DNA of 46,694 bases from Opitutaceae bacterium (GCA_030693515.1 JAUYAK010000115.1:1-46694), one strand, 5' to 3'; numbered from the stretch's first letter, positions 1-8,382 are shown. Numbers and translations: made by a program. Notes: a model not told the origin generated them from the letters alone.

Positions 1-139
1 GCTCGCCGCTTTGACTCCAGCTTCTTTCCCACGAGGCCTCGCGGCCCCGCAGTTGCCTTCGTCTAATGCTTTCGTTTTCACTTTGGTATCTTGCATCAGG
101 GACTTTCACCCCGTCAGTTCACTCCCATGCCGGGCACAC
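1..139 (-). mobile_element. Group II intron, 5' end (runs off the left edge)
   Basis: Read on the minus strand, the sequence starting at 139 begins GTGTGCCCGGCATGGG, a typical 5' terminus (GUGYG) of bacterial group II introns. It is followed by the characteristic domain I string GGGTGAAAGTCCC and later by GAAGCTGGAGTC. Only about 139 nt of domain I lie in the window; the rest of domain I, any reverse transcriptase/maturase frame in domain IV, and domains V and VI would lie to the left. A small perfect hairpin (ACGCGC-GAA-GCGCGT on the minus strand, 159-173) lies about 20 nt upstream of the intron in the 5' exon. The exact 5' splice site could be off by one base. The exon between 140 and 296 carries no gene I recognise. 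Confidence 0.78.
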
Positions 140-296
140 ACCAGATCATCACAGCGCAACGCGCTTCGCGCGTGGCTGACTGATGGCGTCTGGGCGCAGC
201 CCAACCCTTGCAGCCCAAGAAAGAGGCAGTGAACAAAAGCGCGTCGGGTGCTGCCTGATCTTCGCGCGTTTACTGGCCGCGTTTAATCCGGCCGCT

Positions 297-382
297 TCAG
301 AAATTCCCCTTCACGCCCTATTCGCCCTCGCTCGCGAACTTCACGCAGCGCGGGCGGCCGATCGCCAGGCGTGGTTGGTGGA
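297..382 (-). pseudogene. TonB-dependent receptor, 3'-end remnant
   Basis: Read on the minus strand this gives AIGRPRCVKFASEGE, an in-frame stop, then GVKGNF and a terminal stop. The intact receptor at 1121-4318 ends AIGSPRYVKFAAEGE...GVKGNF. The match is clear at both protein and DNA level but has substitutions, a stop codon replacing Tyr, and loss of about five codons (VNFQV). Nothing upstream resembles the rest of a receptor, so this is a decayed C-terminal scrap of a paralogue, or of a duplication of the neighbouring gene. It lies between the group II intron and hicBA, which suggests repeated insertion and deletion here. Confidence 0.7.
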
Positions 383-439
383 TCGAACTGGAACTAGGCG
401 GCGGTTGACCTGCCAGCGAGCGGAAGTAGGGTGGCGGGC

Positions 440-655
440 ATGAAGGGTGAATTCACAGCGATCATCGAAGCAGCACCTGAGGGCGGCTTTTGGGCGATTT
501 GCCCTGAGGTGCCCGGCGCGAACGGACAAGGGGAGACGGTGGACGAAGCAAAGCAAAGTCTGACGGAGGCGATTCGTCTCATTTTTGAAGACCGCGTGGA
601 AGACAGCAAACGCGGCCTTCCCAGCGACGCCATTCAGACCGTCGTCGCGATCTGA
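440..655 (+). CDS. hicB: HicB-family antitoxin
   Basis: A 71-residue protein beginning MKGEFTAIIEAAPEGGFWAI. The partial RNase H-like HicB fold is evident from the EGGFWAICPEVPGANGQGET segment, where HicB proteins typically have a strand-turn-strand ending in G.T..EA, followed by the helix DEAKQSLTEAIRLIFED. It lacks the C-terminal DNA-binding extension of long HicB proteins, so it is the short type. HicB binds and neutralises HicA and often represses its own operon. The ATG at 440 is preferred; a GTG at 431 would add three residues. The stop overlaps the ATG of hicA by one base (TGATG), implying translational coupling. The antitoxin-first order is common in small hicBA loci. Confidence 0.85.
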   Translation: MKGEFTAIIEAAPEGGFWAICPEVPGANGQGETVDEAKQSLTEAIRLIFEDRVEDSKRGLPSDAIQTVVAI

Positions 656-837
656 TGAAGAGGCGCGAGCTGGAGAAGAGGCTGCGCCACGCTGGCTGCT
701 ATCTGAAGCGCGAAGGTGGATCCCATTCTCTTTGGATCAACCCGCGGACGGGTGTGGTGGAAACCGTTCCCCGGCACACGGAGGTGAAGGAGCACTTGGC
801 TTGGAAGATCTTGAAGTCCCTCGGTGCGGACCAGTGA
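655..837 (+). CDS. hicA: HicA-family mRNA interferase toxin
   Basis: A 60-residue protein with the double-stranded-RNA-binding-like HicA fold: an N-terminal helix (KRRELEKRLRHAGCYL), then KREGGSHSLWINPRTG with the conserved G-S-H that supplies the catalytic histidine, a strand TVPRHTEV, and a C-terminal helix. HicA enzymes cleave mRNA and are held inactive by HicB. Length and all hallmark residues look intact, so the toxin is probably functional. It is coupled to hicB by a one-base overlap. The gene is followed by two large palindromic repeats and then by the convergent receptor gene. Such modules are often mobile, which fits the neighbouring intron and receptor remnant. Confidence 0.88.
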   Translation: MKRRELEKRLRHAGCYLKREGGSHSLWINPRTGVVETVPRHTEVKEHLAWKILKSLGADQ

Positions 838-847
838 TACCGACGTC

Positions 848-975
848 TCTTTGCTTTTTGGATTTCTGCCTGTGGTAGGGCGCGGACTCCGCTCCGCACC
901 GGTTCGAAGGACGACGACGGCGGCGAACGGAGTCGCCGCCCTACCGAATGCGGCCCAAGAGTCCAAAAGCAAAGG
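848..975. repeat. Nested palindromic intergenic repeat
   Basis: Two nested inverted repeats. The outer arms are CTTTGCTTTTTGGA (about 848-861) and TCCAAAAGCAAAG (962-974). The inner arms are GGTAGGGCG (874-882) and the complementary CGCCCTACC ending at 945, with GGACTCCG and CGGAGTC also pairing inside. The whole could fold into one long stem. It sits directly after hicA and may serve as a transcription stop, but it has no clean T-tract. The GTAGGGCG...CGCCCTAC ends resemble those of the repeats at 7093 and 8404. Confidence 0.7.
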
Positions 976-995
976 GCCGTTGGTCTAAAAAGATC

Positions 996-1092
996 TGTCA
1001 CTCTGAGCGGAGCGAAGAATCCACTTTGATCCACGCGGCGTTATGAGAGGTGCGAAGCCCCTGCTGGATTCTTCGCTCCGCTCAGAATGACA
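996..1092. repeat. Inverted repeat with TGTCA/TGACA ends
   Basis: The arms are TGTCACTCTGAGCGGAGCGA (996-1015, continuing AGAATCCA) and the near-perfect complement ending GCTCAGAATGACA (1080-1092). About 40 unpaired bases lie between. This sequence type recurs between genes in many bacteria. It lies between the convergent hicA and TonB receptor genes. Confidence 0.75.
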
Positions 1093-1120
1093 AACAACGA
1101 AACCCTTTTAAAACGCCTCC

Positions 1121-4100
1121 TCAGAAATTCCCCTTCACGCCGACCTGGAAGTTCACGCCGTATTCGCCTTCGGCGGCGAACTTCACGTAGCGCGGGCTGC
1201 CGATCGCGTAGGCGTAGTTCTGATCGCGGTTGTTGAAGATATTGCGGGCGGTAAAGTAGAGGCCGTAGCGGGCGTTGAGGCGGTAGTCGCCGGAGAGATC
1301 GAGGCGGAGGCGCTCGGCCTGGTAGTTCCAGCCAGCGGCGCCGATGTTGCCGGCGGCGATGGTGCCGACCCGCTTCTTGCCGACGAGCGTCCACTTCGCG
1401 AAGAGGGAGAGCGGGCGGCGGTTGTAGTTGATGCCCCAGTTGATCAGCTTGGGCGTGAAGCCACGGAAATCCGCCTCGGCGGGGCTGCGGTTGCGCACGA
1501 GCGTGGCGTTGGCAAAGACGCGGATGGTCCGCGCGAACTCCAGCGAGGTGAACGTGGACAGCGGCGCGTTGAGGTCGAACTCCCAGCCGTTGATGTGGGT
1601 GATGCCGGGGACGTTGATCGGCGCGTTGACCTGGTAGCCGACAAATTCCTCGCCGAGGCTCAGGTTGGCGAGGAACTCCGGGGTCGCGATGAAGTTCCGC
1701 GTGGCGAAGGAGTTTTTGATCTGCTTGCGGTAGAATCCGGCGGAGAGCACGGCGCCGTTGGACGGATAATACTCGAGGCGGACATCGCCGCTGTTGGCGG
1801 TCCACGGCACGAGCGCGGGGTTCTTGGTGGTGATGGTGCCGAGGGCGGAGCCGGTGGCGCTGCTGCTGGGATCGAAGTCGATCTGGTTGACGTTGGTCGC
1901 GCCGAGGATGTTGCCGAAGTCCGGGCGGCCGACGGCCTTGGCAAAGCCGAGCCGGGCCTGGACATTTTGCGTGAGGCTGTAGGTGGCGTTGAGGCTCGGG
2001 TAGTAGCCGGCGTAGGTCTTCTGCAGGCGCGCACCGAGCTTCTGGTAAACGAGCGCGTCTTCGGCGATGCCGTTGGCGACGCCCTCGGGCGTGGTGGTGT
2101 TGATGGTGTTGGCGGGATAGATGAGGATGGGGCGCCTGGCGGCGTCGAGGAGGAGGTTGCCCGCGGCATCGCGGCGGTATTTCGCGTTGTTGTCCTGGAG
2201 GACGGCGCGGCCGTCGTCGGTGGTGCGTTCGTAGCGGACGCCGCCCACGAGCCGGAGGCGGTTTTGGAAGACCGCGATGTCGGCCATCAGGTAGAGCGAG
2301 TCGAGCCGCTCGGTGATCTGGTCGGGCGCGGTGATGCTGGCGCGCACATCGGTGCGGCGGTTGGTCTGCGTGTCGAAATACTGCGGGAAATTCTCGTAGA
2401 GCTGCCACGCGCGGCGGCTGCTGGTGTATTGCGCCTGCTGGAGGCCGCGGGGCATCGGGAAGGACAGCATGGCCTGGTTGAGGATGCTGAAGGGCAGCGC
2501 GGTGACGGCTTCGTCCGCGGTGTTGGCGCCGCCCGTGCGGCCGTCGGCCCCGACGAAGATGGGATTGAACGAGCTGTTGCGCCGGGCGCGGTAGGTCTCG
2601 TTGGTCGAGACGCCGGCTTTCACCGAAAAGTTGGTGCGGTCGGTGAAAAATTTCCGCTTGGCGTCGAACCGCGCGCTCTTGGCGGTGCTGTCGTTGTCGC
2701 GCGTGCCGTTGGCGCCGTTGAGGAAGAACGTGTAGTTGTTCAGATCAAAGGGGTCGATGACCTGGCCGGCGGCGTTGCGAACGGTAATCTGGCCGGGGAG
2801 GAACTGGCTGAAGCCGTCGAAATCGATCGTGGCGCCCTGGATGCGGGCACTGGAGGTCTCGAACTGGCGGTGGGAAATCGCCCGGTAGGTCTGATCGGAG
2901 AAATTGTAGCCGGCGCTGCCGGTGAAGTCCCAGCGGGCGCCGATGTGCCGGTAGTTGAGCCGGAAGACATTGTTGCGGACGCGGACGTAGCGGGCGGTGT
3001 TGTTGACGTTGAGCGCCCCGGAGCCGGGGCGGCCGTGGGTGAAATTATCGCCCCACGAGAGCGGGTTGGTGCCGGTGTTGAGGATGAAGTTGTGCTGCTC
3101 GTAGTCCTGCACGAGCCAGTTGCCGGAGTAGGAAAACGAGAGCACGTCGGTCGGCGTGGCCTTCCAGTCGAGGCGCGTGCCGACGGCGTAGCGGTGCTCG
3201 TAAACGGGAAAGACGTTATACTGAAACGTGGTGAGGTAGGGATTGTCCACGGTGGCGCGGAAGGGATTGGCGGCGGTCGTCGTGGTGTTGAAGGTGCGGT
3301 TGATGCGGCGGGCGGAGCCGAACTGGTCGTTCTTCGTGGCGTTGACGGAAAAGCCGAAGGTCTTCGAGACCGGGACGGTGTAGTTCAGATCAAAGTCGGG
3401 CTGGTAGTGGTAGGTCTGCTTCTGGTCGTCGCCATCGCCGCCGCCGGACTGCCGGCGGAGATTAATCTCGCGGGAATTCTGGTTGATGTAGGCCTTGAAG
3501 CGAAGCTCCGGCCGGCTGGCCTCGAAGGCGGTGCGACTGACCATGTTGATGCCGCCGGCGAGACTGGCGGGCATGTCGGGCGTGGGGACCTTGTAAATCT
3601 CGACGCGCTGGGCGTTGGAGAGCGAGAAGGCCTGCAGGAGGGTGTTGCGCGTGGGACCGGCGGAACCGGCGGCGTTCACATCGTCGCCGTCGAGGGCGAT
3701 GTTGGTGTAGTTGGAAGGGAGCCCGCGCAGGCCGATCTGCACGGCGTTCATCTGGTCGGTGCCGACATCGACGCCCGGGAGGAATTTCACGAACTCGCCG
3801 AGGTTGTTTTGGACGACGTCGCCGAGGGCATCGGTGGAGAGGACGGTCTTGATGCCGGCGGCAAAGCGCTGCTCGTTGATGGCGATGCTGGCGGCATTGG
3901 TCTCGCGCGCGGCCCCGACCACGAAGGCGTCGAGTTTCACGGTGCCGTCCCGGGTGCCCGGCGCGGTGCCGGCGGGCAGAAGGGCGAAATCAAGCTGGGC
4001 GGTCCCACCCGCGGCGACCGTGACCGTCGCGGTCTGCGGGACGAGGCCGGTGTAGAAGACCGTGAGCGTCGCGGCGCCGGGCGCGAGGCCGGTCAGCCGG

Positions 4101-4318
4101 TAGTCACCGAAGGCGTCGCTGAAGGCCTCGCGGTTGGAGCCGACGACGGTGACGCGGGCGTTTTCCAGCGAAAGGCTGGCCGCCTGGTTGGTGATGCGTC
4201 CGGTGATCGTGGCGGTGGTGGCGGACTGCGCCACGGCCAGCGGAAGGGCGGCGCTGAGGCACGCGAATGCGAAACAAAACCGGCGCGCCGCGAATCGCAG
4301 CGAAGGGGTGAAGGTCAT
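1121..4318 (-). CDS. TonB-dependent receptor with N-terminal carboxypeptidase-like domain
   Basis: A 1065-residue outer-membrane active transporter. Residues 1-30 are a signal peptide ending AVAQS. Residues about 33-115 (ITGRITNQAA...LENARVTVVG...GDYRLTGLAPG) form a CarboxypepD_reg-like beta sandwich. A plug domain follows (about 150-270, with VQIGLRGLPSNYTNIALDG and VEIYKVPTPDMPASLAGGIN), then a 22-strand-type barrel ending in a C-terminal Phe (GVKGNF) expected for BAM insertion. It is the last gene of the minus-strand run receptor-glpD-glpT-glpQ-receptor, 45 bp after glpQ. The operon suggests a glycerophosphodiester or related ligand, but the substrate is inferred from context only. A decayed copy of its last codons lies at 297-382. 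Confidence 0.9.
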   Translation of the reverse strand: MTFTPSLRFAARRFCFAFACLSAALPLAVAQSATTATITGRITNQAASLSLENARVTVVGSNREAFSDAFGDYRLTGLAPGAATLTVFYTGLVPQTATVTVAAGGTAQLDFALLPAGTAPGTRDGTVKLDAFVVGAARETNAASIAINEQRFAAGIKTVLSTDALGDVVQNNLGEFVKFLPGVDVGTDQMNAVQIGLRGLPSNYTNIALDGDDVNAAGSAGPTRNTLLQAFSLSNAQRVEIYKVPTPDMPASLAGGINMVSRTAFEASRPELRFKAYINQNSREINLRRQSGGGDGDDQKQTYHYQPDFDLNYTVPVSKTFGFSVNATKNDQFGSARRINRTFNTTTTAANPFRATVDNPYLTTFQYNVFPVYEHRYAVGTRLDWKATPTDVLSFSYSGNWLVQDYEQHNFILNTGTNPLSWGDNFTHGRPGSGALNVNNTARYVRVRNNVFRLNYRHIGARWDFTGSAGYNFSDQTYRAISHRQFETSSARIQGATIDFDGFSQFLPGQITVRNAAGQVIDPFDLNNYTFFLNGANGTRDNDSTAKSARFDAKRKFFTDRTNFSVKAGVSTNETYRARRNSSFNPIFVGADGRTGGANTADEAVTALPFSILNQAMLSFPMPRGLQQAQYTSSRRAWQLYENFPQYFDTQTNRRTDVRASITAPDQITERLDSLYLMADIAVFQNRLRLVGGVRYERTTDDGRAVLQDNNAKYRRDAAGNLLLDAARRPILIYPANTINTTTPEGVANGIAEDALVYQKLGARLQKTYAGYYPSLNATYSLTQNVQARLGFAKAVGRPDFGNILGATNVNQIDFDPSSSATGSALGTITTKNPALVPWTANSGDVRLEYYPSNGAVLSAGFYRKQIKNSFATRNFIATPEFLANLSLGEEFVGYQVNAPINVPGITHINGWEFDLNAPLSTFTSLEFARTIRVFANATLVRNRSPAEADFRGFTPKLINWGINYNRRPLSLFAKWTLVGKKRVGTIAAGNIGAAGWNYQAERLRLDLSGDYRLNARYGLYFTARNIFNNRDQNYAYAIGSPRYVKFAAEGEYGVNFQVGVKGNF

Positions 4319-4363
4319 GGTGGCTGGGGGTCACCACCACCCATCCCGGAAATCGGCCCGTTG

Positions 4364-5377
4364 TCAGCGCATTTCTGCGGACCGCAGCCACGCCGCCGTG
4401 ACATCGGTGAAATCCGTGAACACGCCGTCCACGCGCGCGTCGCGGAAGAGCGCGGCGTGCAACGCTTCGACGGACGGGCAGTTTTTCGGGAGATCGTCGC
4501 GGCGCATGGTGTAGGGATGCACGGCGAGTTTTTCCGCATGCGCGAGCGCGACGAGATCGGTGAACTTCGGCGCGGCGCCAGCGGCGGGCCAGGTGACAAT
4601 GCGGCCGATCGCGGGACCGATGCCATCGGCGATTTTTGCGAGCTCCTTCAGGCCGGCGGGCGTGCAGATCGCGGCGTAGTCGGTGCCGTCGTCGCCCTTG
4701 GCCTTGCCCTCGATGAGCATGATCAGGCGGCCGCGCCAGCCGAGTTCGTGGCGCAGCCGCTTCACCTCGGCGAGTTCGAAGCACTGGAGGAAGCAGGCGT
4801 CGGCCTTCGTGGCGTAGCCGTGGCGCGCGAGAATCGGGAGCACGGCGCGGGCGAGATCGTGGCCCTGCGCGCGGTGCCACTTGGGCTGCTTCAGCTCGGG
4901 GTAGATGCCGGCGGTGCGGCCCGTGGCGCGGTTGAGGCCGGCGATGAGCTGCAGCTCCTCCTCAAGGGTCGGGATGCGAAAATCGGAAGGCGCCGCGGCC
5001 GAGGGATAGCGCGACGGATAAACGGGCACGCCGGTCTTGGCGTTGAAGCGCTCGCTCGCGCGCAGCTGCTTGATCTCGGCGAGCGTGAAATCGAGCGCGT
5101 AGTAGCGGCCATCGGCGCGCTGGCGGCCGGGGAAGACCTTCGCGACATCGGTCACGGTATCGAGGTGGATGTCGTGGAGGACGACGGGCACGCCGTCCTT
5201 GGTGAGCACGAGGTCCTGCTCGAGGTAGTCGGCGCCGAGCGCGTGGGCGTAGGCTTTGGCCGCGAGCGTGTGCTCGGGCAGGTAGCCGCTGGCGCCGCGG
5301 TGCGCGATGACGAGGGGGTTGGTTTCGGCGGCCATGGCGACAGTGGCGAGGATCAGCCCCGCGAGGAGGGTTTTCAT
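4364..5377 (-). CDS. glpQ: Periplasmic glycerophosphodiester phosphodiesterase
   Basis: A 337-residue GDPD-family enzyme that hydrolyses glycerophosphodiesters (deacylated phospholipids) to sn-glycerol 3-phosphate and an alcohol. The signal peptide MKTLLAGLILATVAMAAE marks periplasmic export. The TIM-barrel hallmark is present: IAHRGASGYLPEHT with the catalytic His and Glu, YLEQDLVLTKDGVPVVLHD with metal ligands and the second catalytic His. The long form, with an insertion around residues 90-150, matches GlpQ rather than the short cytoplasmic UgpQ. Its ATG overlaps the glpT stop by 4 bp (ATGA), so the two are coupled. The product, glycerol 3-phosphate, is what GlpT imports and GlpD oxidises. 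Confidence 0.93.
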   Translation of the reverse strand: MKTLLAGLILATVAMAAETNPLVIAHRGASGYLPEHTLAAKAYAHALGADYLEQDLVLTKDGVPVVLHDIHLDTVTDVAKVFPGRQRADGRYYALDFTLAEIKQLRASERFNAKTGVPVYPSRYPSAAAPSDFRIPTLEEELQLIAGLNRATGRTAGIYPELKQPKWHRAQGHDLARAVLPILARHGYATKADACFLQCFELAEVKRLRHELGWRGRLIMLIEGKAKGDDGTDYAAICTPAGLKELAKIADGIGPAIGRIVTWPAAGAAPKFTDLVALAHAEKLAVHPYTMRRDDLPKNCPSVEALHAALFRDARVDGVFTDFTDVTAAWLRSAEMR

Positions 5378-6720
5378 GGGGAAGCAGGTTTGCTCGACGC
5401 GCGGTGCCCGAGGGTGAGGGCGCTGAACACCATCGTGAGGACGCAGCACACCATCATCGTGGCGAAGACGCCGCCCCACCCAAACTTGTCCGCGATCCAG
5501 CCCACGCCCGTGCCGGCGATGGCCGAGCCAAAGACGTAGCCGAAGAAGCCCGTGAAGCCCGCGGCCGTGCCCGCGGCCTTCTTGGGCACGAGGTCGAGCG
5601 CATGGAGCCCGATCATCATGATGGGCCCGTAAACGAAAAACCCGATCGCGATGAGCGCGCAGATGTCGATCCAGAGCGGGCCGTGGCGGTTGAGCCCATA
5701 GACGACGAGGCCCGCGAGCGTGAGCGCCATGAAGAGAATCGTGGCCGGCGCGCGCCGCCCGCGGAAGACGCGGTCCGACATCCAGCCGCACAGGATCGTG
5801 CCCGGGATGCCCGCATACTCGAAGGCGCTCCACGCGTAGGCGGATTCCTTGAACGAGAAACCCTTGGCGGTCTGCAGATACGTCGGCACCCAGTCCACGA
5901 CGCCGTAGCGCACGAAATAGACGAAGGCATTGGCGACCGCGATGGCCCAGAGGAATTTGTTGTTCAGCACATGGCCGAGGAAGATCTCGCGGAAGGACAG
6001 CGTGCGCTCGTGCGCCGCCGAGTAGTCGGCCGGGTAGTCGTTGCGATGCTGCTCGATCGGGGGGAGGCCGCAGCTCTGCGGCGTGTCGCGCAGCAACACC
6101 GCGATGACCACGGCGATCAGGGCCGCCACGGTCGCGGGGAAGTAGAACGTCGCGCCCCAGTCGGAAAATAGCCACACGCCCAGCAGCGCGAGCTTGGCGA
6201 CGAGCGCGCCGCCGACGTTGTGCGCGACGTTCCAGACCGAGACGGTGAAGCCGCGCTCGTTGGTGCTCCACCAATGCACCATCGTCTTGCCGCAGGGCGG
6301 CCAGCCCATGCCGTTGAACCAGCCGTTCAACGTCTGGAGCACGATCATCGCCGTCAGCGAGCCGTAGATCGCGGGCACGGTGCCGAAGAGAAACGTCGTG
6401 CCCGCCGTGAGGAGCAGCCCGAGCGTCATGAACCAGCGCGGATTGCTGCGATCCGACACGGAGCCCATGATGAACTTCGACACCCCGTAGGCCACGGAGA
6501 GGCCCGTCATCGCGGAGCCGAGCGCGGCCTTGGTGTAGTCCGGGTGGGCCTTGAGGATGTCGGGCAGCGCGAGCGCGAAATTTTTCCGCACGAGGTAAAA
6601 ACCCGCGTAGCCGATGAAGATGCCGAGGAACACCTGCCACCGCAGGCGGCGATACTCGGCATCGACGCGGTCAGGCGGCAACGGTGCGGCAGGCGGGGCG
6701 GACTGGAGCAGCGAAATCAC
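5374..6720 (-). CDS. glpT: Glycerol-3-phosphate:phosphate antiporter (MFS)
   Basis: A 448-residue organophosphate:phosphate antiporter of the inner membrane with the expected 12 helices. The diagnostic YLVRKNFALALP stretch contains the substrate-binding Arg of helix 1. MGSVSDRSNPRWF, GWPPCGKTMVHWW, SVWNVAHNVGGA and DTPQSCGLPP are close to GlpT family sequences, arguing for GlpT over UhpT. The start is a GTG (6718-6720) three bases after the glpD stop, with no clear Shine-Dalgarno, so translation probably depends on coupling. It carries glycerol 3-phosphate made by GlpQ in exchange for phosphate. Confidence 0.93.
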   Translation of the reverse strand: MISLLQSAPPAAPLPPDRVDAEYRRLRWQVFLGIFIGYAGFYLVRKNFALALPDILKAHPDYTKAALGSAMTGLSVAYGVSKFIMGSVSDRSNPRWFMTLGLLLTAGTTFLFGTVPAIYGSLTAMIVLQTLNGWFNGMGWPPCGKTMVHWWSTNERGFTVSVWNVAHNVGGALVAKLALLGVWLFSDWGATFYFPATVAALIAVVIAVLLRDTPQSCGLPPIEQHRNDYPADYSAAHERTLSFREIFLGHVLNNKFLWAIAVANAFVYFVRYGVVDWVPTYLQTAKGFSFKESAYAWSAFEYAGIPGTILCGWMSDRVFRGRRAPATILFMALTLAGLVVYGLNRHGPLWIDICALIAIGFFVYGPIMMIGLHALDLVPKKAAGTAAGFTGFFGYVFGSAIAGTGVGWIADKFGWGGVFATMMVCCVLTMVFSALTLGHRASSKPASP

Positions 6721-6723
6721 GCG

Positions 6724-8382
6724 TCAGGAGTGTGCGGCGATTCCCGTCGGCGCCACAAGCTCCGCGCTCGCCGGCGGCCGAAACAGGTAGCCGCGGGCCA
6801 GCGCCGTGTAGGCCGCCGTCTGCGCGGCGATCCACGCGTCGTCACGGCCGAGTTCGCGGGCCAGCAGGCGCGCGACCGCGGGCGCGGCGGCGATGGAGCC
6901 GCGGGCATCGAGCAGCAGCGCGCGCGTGCGGCGCGCGAGCACATCCTCGACCGTGCGCGCCATTTCGTGGCGCGCGTGCCACACCACCTCCGCCTGGCGC
7001 ATGGGCAGACCGGCGACGAGCGGGGCATCAAGGCCCGGCTCCGCGCGCGCGATCGCAGTGATGGCCGGGGCATCGGTGCCGTAGATCGAGAGGTAGGGCG
7101 GGTCTGTGACCCGCCCTTCGGCGTGCTGAGGGTGCGAGGGCGGGTCCAAGACCCGCCCTGCTTCAGAGGCGCCGTGGATCGGCAGATCGGCGGTGACGCA
7201 TGGGCGCGGTGTGAGGCCGGCGACCTTTTCGGCCTGGTTGATCACGTCTTCTGCCATCTTGCGATAGGTGGTCCATTTTCCGCCGGTGAGCGTGATGAGG
7301 CGGCTGGGCGAAACCACGATCGTGTGATCGCGCGAGAGGGCGGCGGTGGAGCCCGCGCCGCTCCGATTCACGAGCGGGCGCTGGCCGGCAAAGACGCTGA
7401 GCACGTCGCTCTCCAGCGGATCACGGGAGAGGTATTTGCGCGCATGCTCCATGATGAACGCCACCTCCTCGGGCAGCGCGCGCGGCTCGATGGCGGCGGC
7501 GAGGCCGGGCGTGTCCGTCGTGCCGACGACCACGCGGTCATGCCACGGGATCGCGAAGAGCACGCGGCCATCGGCGGTCTTGGGGATCATCAGCGCCGTC
7601 TCGCCGGGCAGAAAGCGCCGCGGGAGCACCACATGCACGCCCTGGCTCACGGCGACGAGCGGTGCGCCGCCGGGCTCGTCGAAGCGGCGCACCTCATCGA
7701 CAAAGACACCGGTGGCATTGATCACGGCCTTGGCGCGGATCTCGAACTCGGCGCCGGTCTCCATGTCGCGCGCCAGCACGCCGGCCACACGGTCGCCCTC
7801 CTTGCGCAGGCCGGTGCAGGCGCAGTAGTTCACGAGCACGGCGCCATGATCGACGGCGGTGCGCGCGAGGCTGGTGGCGAGGCGCGAGTCGTCGAACTGG
7901 CCGTCGTGGTAGAGCACGCCGCCCGCGAGCCCGTGCGGCTCGAGCGTGGGCAGGGCCTCCAGCGTCTGCGCGCGGGAGAGTTTGCGCGAGCGCCCGAACG
8001 ACCACTTCCCGGCGAGGCGATCATAGATCGTCATGCCGAGGGCGTAATACGGCGCCTCCCACCACGCGTAGCCGGGGATCACGAACTCAAGGTCGTGGAC
8101 CAGGTGGGGGGCGTTGCGGCGCATCCGCCCGCGCTCGTGCAGCGCGGACATGACGAGCGAGATGTCGCCCTGCTTCAGGTAGCGCACGCCGCCATGCACG
8201 AGCTTGGTGGCGCGGCTGGAGGTGCCCTTGGCAAAGTCGTCGCGCTCGATCAGGGCCACCCGATGGCCGCGCGCGGCGGCATCGACCGCCGCGCCGAGCC
8301 CGCTGGCGCCGCCGCCGACGACGACGAGGTCAAAGACCTCGCCGCCCGCGCGGAGGCAGGCGATGGCTGAATCACGTTGCAT
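6724..8382 (-). CDS. glpD: FAD-dependent glycerol-3-phosphate dehydrogenase
   Basis: A 552-residue flavoprotein that oxidises sn-glycerol 3-phosphate to dihydroxyacetone phosphate and passes electrons to quinone at the inner membrane. The N-terminal dinucleotide-binding motif is VVGGGASGLGAAVDAAARG (about residues 21-39). ERDDFAKGTSSRATKLVHGG and LTGGKWTTYRKMAED are family signatures. The C-terminal DAO_C-like domain follows. An insertion at about residues 406-431 reads GRVLDPPSHPQHAEGRVTDP and is translated from a double-hairpin repeat (7093-7160); the frame stays open. The gene is upstream of glpT (3 bp) and downstream of a TonB receptor, with another repeat copy in the 91-bp gap. Anaerobic GlpA is excluded by the absence of its C-terminal iron-sulfur-related domain. 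Confidence 0.93.
   Translation of the reverse strand: MQRDSAIACLRAGGEVFDLVVVGGGASGLGAAVDAAARGHRVALIERDDFAKGTSSRATKLVHGGVRYLKQGDISLVMSALHERGRMRRNAPHLVHDLEFVIPGYAWWEAPYYALGMTIYDRLAGKWSFGRSRKLSRAQTLEALPTLEPHGLAGGVLYHDGQFDDSRLATSLARTAVDHGAVLVNYCACTGLRKEGDRVAGVLARDMETGAEFEIRAKAVINATGVFVDEVRRFDEPGGAPLVAVSQGVHVVLPRRFLPGETALMIPKTADGRVLFAIPWHDRVVVGTTDTPGLAAAIEPRALPEEVAFIMEHARKYLSRDPLESDVLSVFAGQRPLVNRSGAGSTAALSRDHTIVVSPSRLITLTGGKWTTYRKMAEDVINQAEKVAGLTPRPCVTADLPIHGASEAGRVLDPPSHPQHAEGRVTDPPYLSIYGTDAPAITAIARAEPGLDAPLVAGLPMRQAEVVWHARHEMARTVEDVLARRTRALLLDARGSIAAAPAVARLLARELGRDDAWIAAQTAAYTALARGYLFRPPASAELVAPTGIAAHS
7093..7160. repeat. Double-hairpin repeat inside glpD
   Basis: Two local hairpins, GGGCGGGTC-tgt-GACCCGCCC and GGGCGGGTC-caa-GACCCGCCC, are separated by about 22 nt. 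The unit is embedded in the glpD reading frame and translated. A sequence with the same two hairpins and a similar linker lies at 8404-8472. Confidence 0.85.

Noticed and set aside
11-443. Small plus-strand open frames at the left edge
   Set aside because: They overlap the minus-strand group II intron start and the receptor remnant, with Arg/Pro/Ser-rich translations and no family resemblance.
1595-5539. Very long open frame antisense to the receptor, glpQ and glpT genes
   Set aside because: It is a by-product of high GC and codon bias: its sequence is low-complexity Gly/Ala/Val/Glu/Arg, and the opposite strand carries clear protein families.
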